Origin: Schaedlerella arabinosiphila | GTDB lineage: Bacteria > Bacillota > Clostridia > Lachnospirales > Lachnospiraceae | Reading direction: 5' to 3' | Length of the DNA stretch: 64,000 nt | Assembly (NCBI RefSeq): GCF_003885045.1 | Contig: NZ_RHJS01000002.1 | Span: forward strand, 4,022,501 to 4,086,500 | Part shown: positions 31,694 to 40,446 of the stretch, in pieces | Layout of the letters: every line of letters starts with the position of its first letter | Numbering within the stretch: the stretch's first letter is position 1 | The notes under the pieces: generated by a model | Told to the model about the DNA's origin: nothing | The model's input: only the letters and a program-made list of their open reading frames with translations | The model's database searches: none | Program-made: the position numbers and the translations under genes

Positions 31694-33373
31694 TTAATCC
31701 TCCACTGTTATTTCCATATTGATCTTCTTTTCGATATCCACAAATGTGTCTTCAAAGTGCCGTCCTTCTTCCATCTCCCGGACCTCCACCTGAACCTTCT
31801 TTCCGATCCGCTGCTCGATTCGCTCTTCCAGCTCTTTTTTGTGCTCCTCGGTCCCTACGATGGACGCCCCCAGGCCGTCGGGGAGCACCACCATCAGCCG
31901 GTTCTCACCGCCCAGGCTCAAGCGGGCCTTTTTCAGATAGGTGCTGACCGGGGCCGACACCTCCTCCGCGATGGAGCGGAAGTTCTTCACCACTTCCTGA
32001 ACTTCCTCCGGGATCGCCAGAGGAACCTCCGGCTTCCTTGCTTCCCCGGGGCGTCCCCCGGGATATGCACCCTGGGGATAACCGCCGGAACCTGCCGGAT
32101 AGCCTCCTTGGGGATCACCTCCTTCAGGGCAGCCGCCGAACCCGCCGGGGTAACCGCCCTCCGGATATCCCTGGAACCCTCCTGGCTGCATCCCGCCCTG
32201 TGCCTGCGCCGCGGCCAGCCCTTTTTCCAGCTTTTCCTCCAGGGCGCGAATCCGGTCCAGAAGGCTGTCTGTCCGCACTTCCATAGCCGGCGTGCACAGT
32301 TTGATCAGGGTCACTTCCAGGAGCACCCGCTTCTGCGTCGCAAACCGGAGCTGCTCCGACAGTTCTGAAAAAATCCGGATATACCGCAGCAGCGCGTCCG
32401 CCTCGATCATCTCCGATTCTTCCTTAAGCTGGGCTAAGTTTTCCGAGGATACGTCCAGAACGTCCTCGGGCATGTCGGATGTCTTGACCAGAAGCAGGTT
32501 TCTCAGATACCAGGTAAAATCCACGGAAAGCTGAAGCAGCTCCCGCCCCTGCATCACCAGGTCTTCCACCGTATCCAGCACCTGGGGCACCTTCCTGCCG
32601 ATGAGGCTGCGCAGAAGCCTGCTGAACACGTCGGTGTCCACCGCCCCCAGCACCTCCAGCACATTGTCATAGGTCAGCTTCTGCCCCAGGTAGAAGGCGA
32701 TGCACTGATCCAGAAGGCTGAGCGCGTCACGCATGGAACCGTCCGCCGCCTTTGCGATATAACGGATGGCTTTGTCCTCCACTTCCACCTGTTCCGCTTC
32801 CATCAGCTCTTTGAGCCGGGCTGAGATCGTCTCGATGGTGATTCTCCGAAAATCATAATGCTGGCACCGGGACATAATCGTCACCGGGATCTTGTGAACC
32901 TCCGTCGTCGCCAGGATGAAAATGACGTACTCCGGCGGTTCTTCCAGCGTCTTTAAAAGGGCGTTGAAAGCCCCTGAGGACAGCATATGCACCTCGTCGA
33001 TGATGTAGACCTTGTAGCGTCCCTCGGTGGGACGGTAGGCCACCTCTTCCTTGATCTCGCGGATATTGTCCACGCCGTTGTTGGAAGCCGCGTCGATCTC
33101 GATCACATTCATAGACGTGCCGGCCGCGATGGACCGGCACATCTCGCACTCCCCGCAGGGACTTCCGTCCACCGGATGCTCACAGTTGACCGCCCTGGCA
33201 AATATCTTTGCCGCGGTCGTCTTTCCCGTCCCACGGGTTCCGCAGAACAGATATGCATGTCCGATACGGTTTGCTTTGATCTGGTTCTGTAATGTGGTAA
33301 CAATGTGCTCCTGCCCTTTTACATCCCCAAATTCGGAAGGCCGGAACTTCCTGTATAATGCCGTATATGACAT
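31694..33373 (-). CDS. dnaX: DNA polymerase III subunit gamma/tau
   Basis: 559 residues. Walker A GTRGTGKTTAAK, zinc cysteines (CEHPVDGSPCGECEMC), Walker B IIDEVHML, and sensor region CQHYDFRRI. It is the clamp-loader ATPase. Unusually, between domain III and the C-terminal part there is about a 50-residue Gly/Tyr/Pro-rich repeat (GGYPGGFGG, GGYPAGSGGYPQGAYPGG). A canonical A-rich slippery heptamer for making gamma is not visible. pfkA is 28 bases upstream on the same strand. Confidence 0.95.
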   Translation of the reverse strand: MSYTALYRKFRPSEFGDVKGQEHIVTTLQNQIKANRIGHAYLFCGTRGTGKTTAAKIFARAVNCEHPVDGSPCGECEMCRSIAAGTSMNVIEIDAASNNGVDNIREIKEEVAYRPTEGRYKVYIIDEVHMLSSGAFNALLKTLEEPPEYVIFILATTEVHKIPVTIMSRCQHYDFRRITIETISARLKELMEAEQVEVEDKAIRYIAKAADGSMRDALSLLDQCIAFYLGQKLTYDNVLEVLGAVDTDVFSRLLRSLIGRKVPQVLDTVEDLVMQGRELLQLSVDFTWYLRNLLLVKTSDMPEDVLDVSSENLAQLKEESEMIEADALLRYIRIFSELSEQLRFATQKRVLLEVTLIKLCTPAMEVRTDSLLDRIRALEEKLEKGLAAAQAQGGMQPGGFQGYPEGGYPGGFGGCPEGGDPQGGYPAGSGGYPQGAYPGGRPGEARKPEVPLAIPEEVQEVVKNFRSIAEEVSAPVSTYLKKARLSLGGENRLMVVLPDGLGASIVGTEEHKKELEERIEQRIGKKVQVEVREMEEGRHFEDTFVDIEKKINMEITVED

Positions 33374-33400
33374 GTACTGTACCTCTTCATTTCTCAGTTT

Positions 33401-34615
33401 TTATTTCTCTTTTTTTGCTTTTCTGCCTTTTTCTTTTTTATCTTTCTTTGCTTTCTTTTCTTTTTTCGCTTTCTTTGTCCCAGCTTCCGGCTCTGCCGCG
33501 GTCTCAGGAACCGCAGCTTCCTCTGAATCCGCGCTGTCCTCCCTGTCTCCGAAGCTGATGCCCACCATCCTTGCTTCCTTGATCAGGCTGCAGTCCGGGT
33601 CAACGAATTTGAGCTTTCCGGCCACGTCTTCTAACGGAACCATCACGGTCTCGCCTCTCTTCATCCCTACCATGTAGCCGTACTGGCCGTTCAGGATCAT
33701 GTCCGCCGCCTTTGCGCCGACTCTGGAGGAGAATACCCGGTCGTAAGGCACCGGGGAGCCGCCCCGCTGTGTATGGCCCGGAACCGTAATGCGGACTTCC
33801 TTTCCGGTGGCCTGCTCGATCTGCTCCGCCAGCTCGTAGGCGATGGAAGGATATTTCCGGTTTGCCAGCTTTTCTTTGTACTCCTTCTTGGTCAGCTTCG
33901 CGTCCTCCCGGGAGATGGCGCCCTCCGCCACCGCAAGTATGGTAAATGACTTCCCGGCCGCGGACCTTCCCTGGATCACATCCGCGATCACGTCGATGTC
34001 GTAGGGGATCTCCGGAATCAGGACGATATCCGCGCCGCCCGCGATCCCTGCGTGCAAGGTAACATGTCCCACCTTATGGCCCATCACCTCAATGATGAAT
34101 ACCCGGCTGTGGGAGGTAGCCGTGGTGTGTATCCTGTCAATGGTATCGGTGGCTACATCCACCGCGCTCTGGAAGCCGAAGGTCATCTCTGTGCCCCACA
34201 GGTCATTGTCAATGGTCTTGGGCAGTGTAATGACATTGAGCCCTTCCTCCCGGAGCAAATTCGCCGTCTTGTGGGTGCCGTTTCCGCCCAGAATCACCAG
34301 GCAGTCCAGGCTCAGCTTATGGTACGTGTGCTTCATCGCCTCCACCTTGTCCAGCCCGTTCTCATCCGGTACGCGCATCAGCTTAAAGGGCTGTCTGGAG
34401 GTGCCCAGGATCGTGCCGCCCCGTGTCAGGATGCCGGAAAAATCCCTGGATGTGAGCATATGGAAATCCGAATAGATCAGCCCCCTGTAGCCATCCTGAA
34501 ATCCGTAAATCTCCACATCCTCCCTTGCGGAAAAAATGCCTTTTACCACGCCCCGCATCGCCGCGTTTAATGCCTGGCAGTCTCCGCCGCTTGTCAACAT
34601 ACCAATCCGTAACAT
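33401..34615 (-). CDS. pfkA: 6-phosphofructokinase, ATP-type, with Lys-rich tail
   Basis: 404 residues. The core has MLTSGGDCQALNAAMRG, GGNGTHKTANLL and PKTIDNDL, with the catalytic TID-D motif kept. Gly after GGN is the position that is Gly in ATP-users and Asp in PPi-users; the usual Asp of GGDG is Asn here, and PK replaces PG, as in the less typical PFK groups. Donor use is therefore inferred (ATP more likely). Residues about 350-404 are an Ala/Glu then Lys-rich tail (KKAKKEKKAKKDKKEKG) not found in the core family. It phosphorylates fructose-6-phosphate. First gene of the run leading into dnaX. Confidence 0.88.
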   Translation of the reverse strand: MLRIGMLTSGGDCQALNAAMRGVVKGIFSAREDVEIYGFQDGYRGLIYSDFHMLTSRDFSGILTRGGTILGTSRQPFKLMRVPDENGLDKVEAMKHTYHKLSLDCLVILGGNGTHKTANLLREEGLNVITLPKTIDNDLWGTEMTFGFQSAVDVATDTIDRIHTTATSHSRVFIIEVMGHKVGHVTLHAGIAGGADIVLIPEIPYDIDVIADVIQGRSAAGKSFTILAVAEGAISREDAKLTKKEYKEKLANRKYPSIAYELAEQIEQATGKEVRITVPGHTQRGGSPVPYDRVFSSRVGAKAADMILNGQYGYMVGMKRGETVMVPLEDVAGKLKFVDPDCSLIKEARMVGISFGDREDSADSEEAAVPETAAEPEAGTKKAKKEKKAKKDKKEKGRKAKKEK

Positions 34616-34704
34616 ATCCTTTTTCTCCTTTCCTTATCTGAAACCACTGTGCATTGTAGTCTTACCGCCCAGCCGGTTCCATTCAGGCCGGGCAGACATG
34701 CCTG

Positions 34705-34762
34705 ACAGGATTCTCCCGCCGAAGCCTGCGGCCCATGCAGGCTTTCCACGTTTGAATCCTGT
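34705..34762 (-). promoter_or_regulatory. Large two-part hairpin in the pfkA leader
   Basis: ACAGGATTC (34705-34713) pairs with GAATCCTGT (34754-34762), and inside it AAGCCTGC (34722-34729) with GCAGGCTT (34737-34744). With the promoter at 34785-34812, it falls at the 5' end of a leader of about 160 bases before pfkA; a second GC-rich hairpin (GCCC/GGGC) follows. There is no T-run, so it is not a plain terminator. It matches no riboswitch I know. Confidence 0.45.
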
Positions 34763-34784
34763 CCCCGGCACTGTTCTGTCTCTT

Positions 34785-34812
34785 ATCATATCACAAACAC
34801 GGAAAAAATCAA
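34785..34812 (-). promoter_or_regulatory. Candidate pfkA promoter
   Basis: TTGATT (34812-34807), 16 bases, TATGAT (34790-34785) on the minus strand. Spacing is one short of ideal. Confidence 0.45.
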
Positions 34813-34846
34813 ATACTATTGCGAACCTCAGTTTGTATGCCTCTGC

Positions 34847-36406
34847 CTACAGGATGCTCATATTTTCCTTAAAGATCAGCAGCTTATCCCCGGCCTTGAT
34901 CTTCTCGCTCTCCAATCCGTTCATTTCCTGGATGCATTCCTCGGTGGTCATATATTTTTTGGCAAGATCCCACAGGTCGTCGCCGCTTTTTACGATGTAG
35001 CCCACGATCCCCGGCCGTTTTTCCATTTCTTCCATAGAAAGGGGCTCGGGCTCCACGCCGGTGATCACCTGCATGAACACCGGTTTGCGCATAAAGGTGT
35101 CGAATGCCAGCACCGCCTTGACTTCCACGGCCTCGCTGCCTGCCAGGTTCACCGAGAGCTGTTCCACATGGTAGGCCAGGTTGTACCGCGCTTCCTTCGT
35201 TATGCCCGGGCATTCCAGCAGCCAACTGAAGGGCACCATGCCCTGCCAGCTTCCGAAAGGCATCTCGTCGTCCGCCCGCAGATACAAAAACGACAGATGC
35301 AGTATCCCTTCGATCTGGATTCCTTCCTCCGTCTGTTCCATGTGTTCCAACTGAACCGTGCCCTCGCTGTGGCAGATCTGCAGCACGTCGTCTTTCAATT
35401 CCGGCAGGGAAAGCCGCTCCGAAACCTTGCACTTGGAATGGTTCTGGATCAAAAGCTCTTCATAGACTGCCTCCCGGGTGTCGAACCGGCAGTTCTGTTC
35501 CAGGGAATACAGGTCTTCCAGGAGTTCCAGTTCTTCTTCCTGGTAAATGTTCATCCGCAGGACCAGCGTTCCCTCGATCCCCAGTATCCGCATCTCCCCG
35601 TCCTCATCCAGACGGATGTCCATGAGCGTATCGTCCAGGGAATTTTGCACATGGTAATACATTTCCTCGGTCACCCCGGCGCACTCAATCCGCCCTTCAT
35701 AGGGTACGCTTGCCTCCAGCCAGTCGGTTTTTCCCTCGTCGGAGAGATACATGCAGAACACCAGCAGTTCCCCGTTCAGGCGCAGTTCGTCCTGGCCCAT
35801 ACGGATCTCCAGCTTCCGGCTGCTGATGTTGCTGAGCAGGAGCTGGCCCACGCTCTCCTTTGTGCCCGGCAGGGTGATTTCTTCCTTGATACGGTATGTA
35901 TCCTTTTTTGTGGTGTGGAGCTCCAGCAGGTTGACCCGGCGTTTCTTCTTGTACACCTGGATCGGCGCCTCCACGTCAATGACTGTCGCCTCGTCCTCCA
36001 GCTTTTCCCGGCCGATCTCCATTTCCACCATGGCGCGGATGCTGAGTTTCCGGGAATGCACCAGGGTTGACGTAAATTCTACCCGGATATTCTGGATGAA
36101 ATATTCCGTCATCTCCCCGCCGTCCATGTAGACCATCTCCTCGAAGGGAAGCTTCCCTTCCAGCGCCGCCGGCTGCGGCTCCGGTGTATCCGTCATATAT
36201 AAGACCTGGTAATACAGCTTTCCCGAGATCCGCAGATAGTTCTCGGTAAGACGGATCTCCTCCACCTTGACCGATGCGGTCCCCTGGATGATCTGTTTTA
36301 CGTCGTCTTTTGTATCCGGGACATTGAGGTCCTCGTCCAGATAAAACTGGTCAAAGGTCCGTTTGCCCTCCTGTGTATAGTGTACCTGTTTTTGAATCAA
36401 TTCCAT
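34847..36406 (-). CDS. SipL-like spore protein: DUF3794 (SPOCS) domains and LysM
   Basis: 519 residues, close in size and layout to C. difficile SipL (three SPOCS/DUF3794 modules and a C-terminal LysM). Modules lie about 30-150, 160-290 and 310-430; the LysM is GYIVKSGDDLWDLAKKYMT with LLIF at the end. SipL works with SpoIVA in coat assembly around the forespore. It indicates a spore former. It is probably made in the mother cell under a sporulation sigma factor; no such promoter was identified. Confidence 0.85.
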   Translation of the reverse strand: MELIQKQVHYTQEGKRTFDQFYLDEDLNVPDTKDDVKQIIQGTASVKVEEIRLTENYLRISGKLYYQVLYMTDTPEPQPAALEGKLPFEEMVYMDGGEMTEYFIQNIRVEFTSTLVHSRKLSIRAMVEMEIGREKLEDEATVIDVEAPIQVYKKKRRVNLLELHTTKKDTYRIKEEITLPGTKESVGQLLLSNISSRKLEIRMGQDELRLNGELLVFCMYLSDEGKTDWLEASVPYEGRIECAGVTEEMYYHVQNSLDDTLMDIRLDEDGEMRILGIEGTLVLRMNIYQEEELELLEDLYSLEQNCRFDTREAVYEELLIQNHSKCKVSERLSLPELKDDVLQICHSEGTVQLEHMEQTEEGIQIEGILHLSFLYLRADDEMPFGSWQGMVPFSWLLECPGITKEARYNLAYHVEQLSVNLAGSEAVEVKAVLAFDTFMRKPVFMQVITGVEPEPLSMEEMEKRPGIVGYIVKSGDDLWDLAKKYMTTEECIQEMNGLESEKIKAGDKLLIFKENMSIL

Positions 36407-36491
36407 ATCGCTGCCCCTCCGCTTTTTACTGTTTGCTTCGTGGTGAAATCCCCGGAAACCCTCCGGGCCATCGGGTGTTTTTTTCAGATAC

Positions 36492-36914
36492 TCAGCTATC
36501 GAAAACCACGTTTTTTTCGATGGCCTCCAGCATCACCACCACATAGGGAAAGGTGGTGATCTCCTTGGTCTCTTCTCCTTTTTCCGGCCCCAGCAGATTG
36601 GTATGGAAATACACGGCGTTGGAGGTCTCGTACAGCCCTGTCACTTCCACGCTGTAGCCGGTTTTAAGCTGCGCGCCGTATCCTTCCGCGATGTAGAGCT
36701 TCCCCTGGTCCGTATAAGTCAGCCGAAACGGCCTATCCTGGTTCTGTACGATCTGCGCCTTTAGTTCCTCAGGCACCTCTTCCTTATTCAGAACGGTAAA
36801 TTCCAAATCCCGCAGCTTCTCCGTTTTTTGCGGCCTCGACACGCAGCCTGTGAGCACAGATAACAGTAAGAAGCCTGTCAGGACAGCCTTAAGGATTCCC
36901 TTCTTTTGCTTCAT
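36492..36914 (-). CDS. Lipoprotein with PrcB C-terminal-like domain
   Basis: 140 residues. A lipoprotein signal with lipobox LTGC (Cys24) is clear. The rest (residues 30-140) resembles the C-terminal domain of PrcB-type proteins, with the ending FPYVVVMLEAIEKNVVF. Function is unknown; it should be outside, tied to the membrane. Same strand as sipL with an 85-base gap. Confidence 0.7.
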   Translation of the reverse strand: MKQKKGILKAVLTGFLLLSVLTGCVSRPQKTEKLRDLEFTVLNKEEVPEELKAQIVQNQDRPFRLTYTDQGKLYIAEGYGAQLKTGYSVEVTGLYETSNAVYFHTNLLGPEKGEETKEITTFPYVVVMLEAIEKNVVFDS

Positions 36915-36992
36915 AAATACAGCCTCCGCATCTATTCTCTCTATAGCATATTGGAAAATGGACCTGATTATTCTTCTCTTTTGAAAATTCCA

Positions 36993-37021
36993 TTGTCTGC
37001 CCTGTCAGTTTTTGCTATAAT
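36993..37021 (+). promoter_or_regulatory. Promoter of plsC
   Basis: TTGTCT (36993-36998), 17 bases, TATAAT (37016-37021), 45 bases before the start. Confidence 0.7.
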
Positions 37022-37066
37022 GGGAAAAGCTTGTAGTAATATTTCAAAGTAAGAGAGGTTATGCCA

Positions 37067-37801
37067 ATGATTCGTTTTATCTGTGTCGCCGTATTCCTTA
37101 TTTTGTTTCTGATCCTTTCCATTCCCGTCTTCTTCATCGAATGGCTGATCGGCAGATTCAACCGCGAACTGCGGGACTACAGCTCCCTGCGCATTGTCCA
37201 GTGGGGCTTTAAGGCCATCTTAAAGATCACCGGTGTACAGGCTACGGTCATCGGAGAGGAGAACATTCCCGACGAACCGGTTATGTTCGTGGCCAACCAC
37301 CGCAGTTTTTTTGACATCCTGCTGACCTATTCCCGGTGCAGGCGCCTGACCGGCTATGTTGCCAAAAAGGAAATGGAAAAGATCCCGCTGCTCTCTACCT
37401 GGATGCGCTTTGTATACTGCCTGTTCCTGGACCGGGAGAACCCCAGGGAAGGCTTAAAGACCATCCTGCAGGCCATCGAGCAGATTCAAAGCGGCATCTC
37501 CATCTGCATCTTTCCGGAGGGAACCCGCAACAGCGGGGATGAGCTGAGCATGCTGCCCTTCAAGGACGGGGCATTCAAGATCGCGACCCGCACCAACTGC
37601 GCCATCGTTCCCATTTCCATGAACAATACCAGCGCCATCTTTGAAAACCAGTTTCCGAAGATCAAAAAGGCACATGTGGTCATTGAATATGGAAAGCCCA
37701 TTTATCCCAACGACCTGGAAAAAGATCAGAAGAAACGCATCGGATCGTATGTGCAGGAGATCATCCTTACTACGATCCAAAAAAACGCAGAAATGGTATA
37801 A
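37067..37801 (+). CDS. plsC: 1-acyl-sn-glycerol-3-phosphate acyltransferase
   Basis: 244 residues. Membrane helix at 1-20, catalytic NHRSFFD (HX4D) and substrate motif FPEGTRNSGDE. It adds the second acyl chain to make phosphatidic acid. ATG 37067 is eight bases from AGAGG; an ATG at 37061 is only two bases from it. It stands before pncB on the same strand. Confidence 0.93.
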   Translation: MIRFICVAVFLILFLILSIPVFFIEWLIGRFNRELRDYSSLRIVQWGFKAILKITGVQATVIGEENIPDEPVMFVANHRSFFDILLTYSRCRRLTGYVAKKEMEKIPLLSTWMRFVYCLFLDRENPREGLKTILQAIEQIQSGISICIFPEGTRNSGDELSMLPFKDGAFKIATRTNCAIVPISMNNTSAIFENQFPKIKKAHVVIEYGKPIYPNDLEKDQKKRIGSYVQEIILTTIQKNAEMV

Positions 37802-37854
37802 TTAAGAAAACCGTTGATTTTATCAATCTATCAATCCCAAAAAGGAGATTATGT

Positions 37855-39303
37855 ATGAGAACACAAAATCTGACCCTGCTCACCGATCTGTATGAACTGA
37901 CCATGATGCAGGGCTACTATGAGACACAGGAAAATGAAACCGTGGTATTTGACGTTTTTTTCCGGGAAAATCCGGACAAAGGCGGATATTCCGTCATGGC
38001 AGGCTTAGAACAGGTCATCGAATACATCAAGAACCTGAATTTTTCATACGATGACGTAGATTATTTTCGGAAGCTGGGAATATTCAGCGAAGATTTCCTC
38101 CAGTATCTGAGCGGTTTTCATTTCAGCGGAAGTATCTATGCCATCCCCGAGGGCACCGTGATCTTCCCGAAGGAACCGCTGCTCAAGGTGATCGCTCCGA
38201 TTATGGAAGCGCAGCTTGTGGAGACGGCGATCCTGAACATCATCAACCACCAGAGCCTGATCGCCACCAAGGCCTCCCGGGTGGTTTACGCGGCCCAGGG
38301 GGACGGTATCATGGAGTTCGGGCTGCGCAGGGCCCAGGGGCCGGATGCCGGGCTGTACGGCGCAAGGGCGGCTGTCATCGGCGGCTGCGTGGGCACATCC
38401 AACGTGCTGGCCGGGCAGATGTTCGACGTGCCGATCATGGGAACCCACGCCCATAGCTGGATCATGAGTTTTAAAGATGAATACACGGCGTTTAAAGAAT
38501 ACGCGAAATTATACCCCCATGCCTGCACGCTGCTGGTGGACACATACGACACCCTGAAATCCGGCGTGCCCAACGCCATCCGGGTATTCCGGGAGATGCG
38601 CGAAGAGGGCATCCATCCCAGATCCTACGGCATCCGTCTGGACAGCGGGGATCTGGCCTATCTGTCGAAAAAGGCACGCAAGATGCTGGACGACGCAGGA
38701 TTCCCCGACGCAGTCATCGCAGCCTCCAACGATTTGGATGAGATGCTGATCCACGACCTGAAGATGCAGGGCGCAAAGATCACCTCCTGGGGTGTGGGAA
38801 CCAACCTGATCACCTCCAAAGGCTGTCCTTCCTTCGGCGGTGTATATAAGCTGGCTGCCATCCGAAAACCGGACGGCGAATTTGCCCCCAAGATCAAAAT
38901 TTCCGAAAACACGGAAAAGATCACCAATCCAGGCAACAAAACCATTTTCCGTGTATATGATAAAGAGACCGGAAAGATTCGGGCGGATCTGATCTGCTTC
39001 GCGGACGAAACCTTTGACACAGACCAGGATCTGCTGCTCTTTGACCCCAACGCCACCTGGAAAAAGACCCGTCTGCCGGGCGGAAGCTATCGGATGCAGG
39101 AGATCTTAAAGCCTGTCTTCGTCAATGGGGAATGTGTATACGAGTCGCCTTCCGTCATGGAAATCGCCGCGTACTGCCGCCGGGAAAAAGAGACCCTCTG
39201 GGACGAGACGAAGCGTCTGTTCTACCCCCACCGGGTCTATGTGGATTTGTCCCAGAAGCTGTACGACACGAAAGAAATGTTACTGAATGAAATGAGCAAA
39301 TAA
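37855..39303 (+). CDS. pncB: Nicotinate phosphoribosyltransferase
   Basis: 482 residues. LTDLYELTMMQGYYE at the N-terminus and GTHAHSWIMSFKDE with the phosphorylated His. It makes nicotinate mononucleotide from nicotinate and PRPP in NAD salvage. AAGGAG lies seven bases before ATG. No niacin-type riboswitch is visible in the 53-base gap. Confidence 0.95.
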   Translation: MRTQNLTLLTDLYELTMMQGYYETQENETVVFDVFFRENPDKGGYSVMAGLEQVIEYIKNLNFSYDDVDYFRKLGIFSEDFLQYLSGFHFSGSIYAIPEGTVIFPKEPLLKVIAPIMEAQLVETAILNIINHQSLIATKASRVVYAAQGDGIMEFGLRRAQGPDAGLYGARAAVIGGCVGTSNVLAGQMFDVPIMGTHAHSWIMSFKDEYTAFKEYAKLYPHACTLLVDTYDTLKSGVPNAIRVFREMREEGIHPRSYGIRLDSGDLAYLSKKARKMLDDAGFPDAVIAASNDLDEMLIHDLKMQGAKITSWGVGTNLITSKGCPSFGGVYKLAAIRKPDGEFAPKIKISENTEKITNPGNKTIFRVYDKETGKIRADLICFADETFDTDQDLLLFDPNATWKKTRLPGGSYRMQEILKPVFVNGECVYESPSVMEIAAYCRREKETLWDETKRLFYPHRVYVDLSQKLYDTKEMLLNEMSK

Positions 39304-39369
39304 ATTCTAAGGCGTGCCATGCAGCGATGCGGCACAAAATTGGTTATCAAGTAAAGCGAGGTAGCGTTT

Positions 39370-40446
39370 ATGAAAATTATTGTACTGGCCGGCGGCTTAT
39401 GCCCCGAGCGTGATGTTTCCCTTGTATCAGGCGCGGGTATCTGCCGCACACTGCTGGAAAAGGGCCATGATGTATTTCTGATGGATGTATTCATGGGCTT
39501 TCCCTATGACCCCAATCGTCTGGAGGAGGTATTTGCCCTGCCGGGACACGGACTGGAGATCGTGGACCGCATCCACACCGAGGCTCCTGACCTGGCGGCT
39601 GTCAAGGCTTCCCGCCCGGATCAGTCGAACTGTTTTCTGGGCCCCAATGTGATCGAATTGTGCCGCATGGCGGATATGACGTTTCTGGGACTTCACGGCG
39701 GAGAAGGTGAAAACGGAAAGCTGCAGGCCACCTTTGACCTGCTGGGCATCCGCTATACCGGGCCGGATTCCCTGGGCTGCGCGATCGCCATGGATAAGGG
39801 GATCACGAAGCACATCTTCCAGGAGAACGGCGTGAGCACCCCAAAGGGCGTCTGCATCCATAAGAATAAGCATAAAAAGTCCCTGGATGACCTGGGGCTC
39901 TCCCTTCCCGTGGTTGTAAAGCCCTGTTCCGGCGGTTCCAGTATCGGGGTTTACATCACCCATACCCAGGAGGAGTACGACAGCGCATTGGCCGCTTCCT
40001 TTAAACAGGAGGATGAGGTGGTCATTGAGGAGTACATCAAAGGGCGGGAATTTGCCTGCGGAATCCTGGACGGAAACGCGCTGCCGCCCATTGAGATCAT
40101 CCCCAAAACGGGATTTTTCGATTACGCAAACAAGTATCAGGCAGGCGCAACCGAGGAGATCTGCCCTGCCAATATCAGCGAAGAAATCTCCGAGCGCATG
40201 AAAGCGCTGGCCGTACGCGCCTTCCACGTCCTGAAGCTGAACGTATACAGCCGGGCGGATTTTCTGCTGGACGAGGAGGGGCGGCTGTACTGCCTGGAGG
40301 TCAACACCCTGCCCGGCATGACCGAGGCCAGCCTGCTGCCCAAGGAGGCAAAAGCCGCCGGCATAGAATACGGGGACCTCTGTGAGTGGATCATCAAAAA
40401 ATCGCTGGAAGAGCGGTACGCAGGAGAAAGGACGGAATCCCTATGA
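39370..40446 (+). CDS. ddl: D-alanine--D-alanine ligase
   Basis: 358 residues, ATP-grasp family. MKIIVLAGGLCPERDVSLVSG, LGLHGGEGENGKLQ, VVKPCSGGSSIGV and LEVNTLPGMT match Ddl. It makes the D-Ala-D-Ala dipeptide used by the next gene product, MurF. Its stop overlaps the murF start (ATGA), so the two are translationally coupled. Confidence 0.93.
   Translation: MKIIVLAGGLCPERDVSLVSGAGICRTLLEKGHDVFLMDVFMGFPYDPNRLEEVFALPGHGLEIVDRIHTEAPDLAAVKASRPDQSNCFLGPNVIELCRMADMTFLGLHGGEGENGKLQATFDLLGIRYTGPDSLGCAIAMDKGITKHIFQENGVSTPKGVCIHKNKHKKSLDDLGLSLPVVVKPCSGGSSIGVYITHTQEEYDSALAASFKQEDEVVIEEYIKGREFACGILDGNALPPIEIIPKTGFFDYANKYQAGATEEICPANISEEISERMKALAVRAFHVLKLNVYSRADFLLDEEGRLYCLEVNTLPGMTEASLLPKEAKAAGIEYGDLCEWIIKKSLEERYAGERTESL

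Noticed and set aside
32190..32240. Programmed frameshift in dnaX
   Set aside because: Only GAAAAAGGG is present, not an A-rich slippery heptamer, and no clear downstream stem was found.
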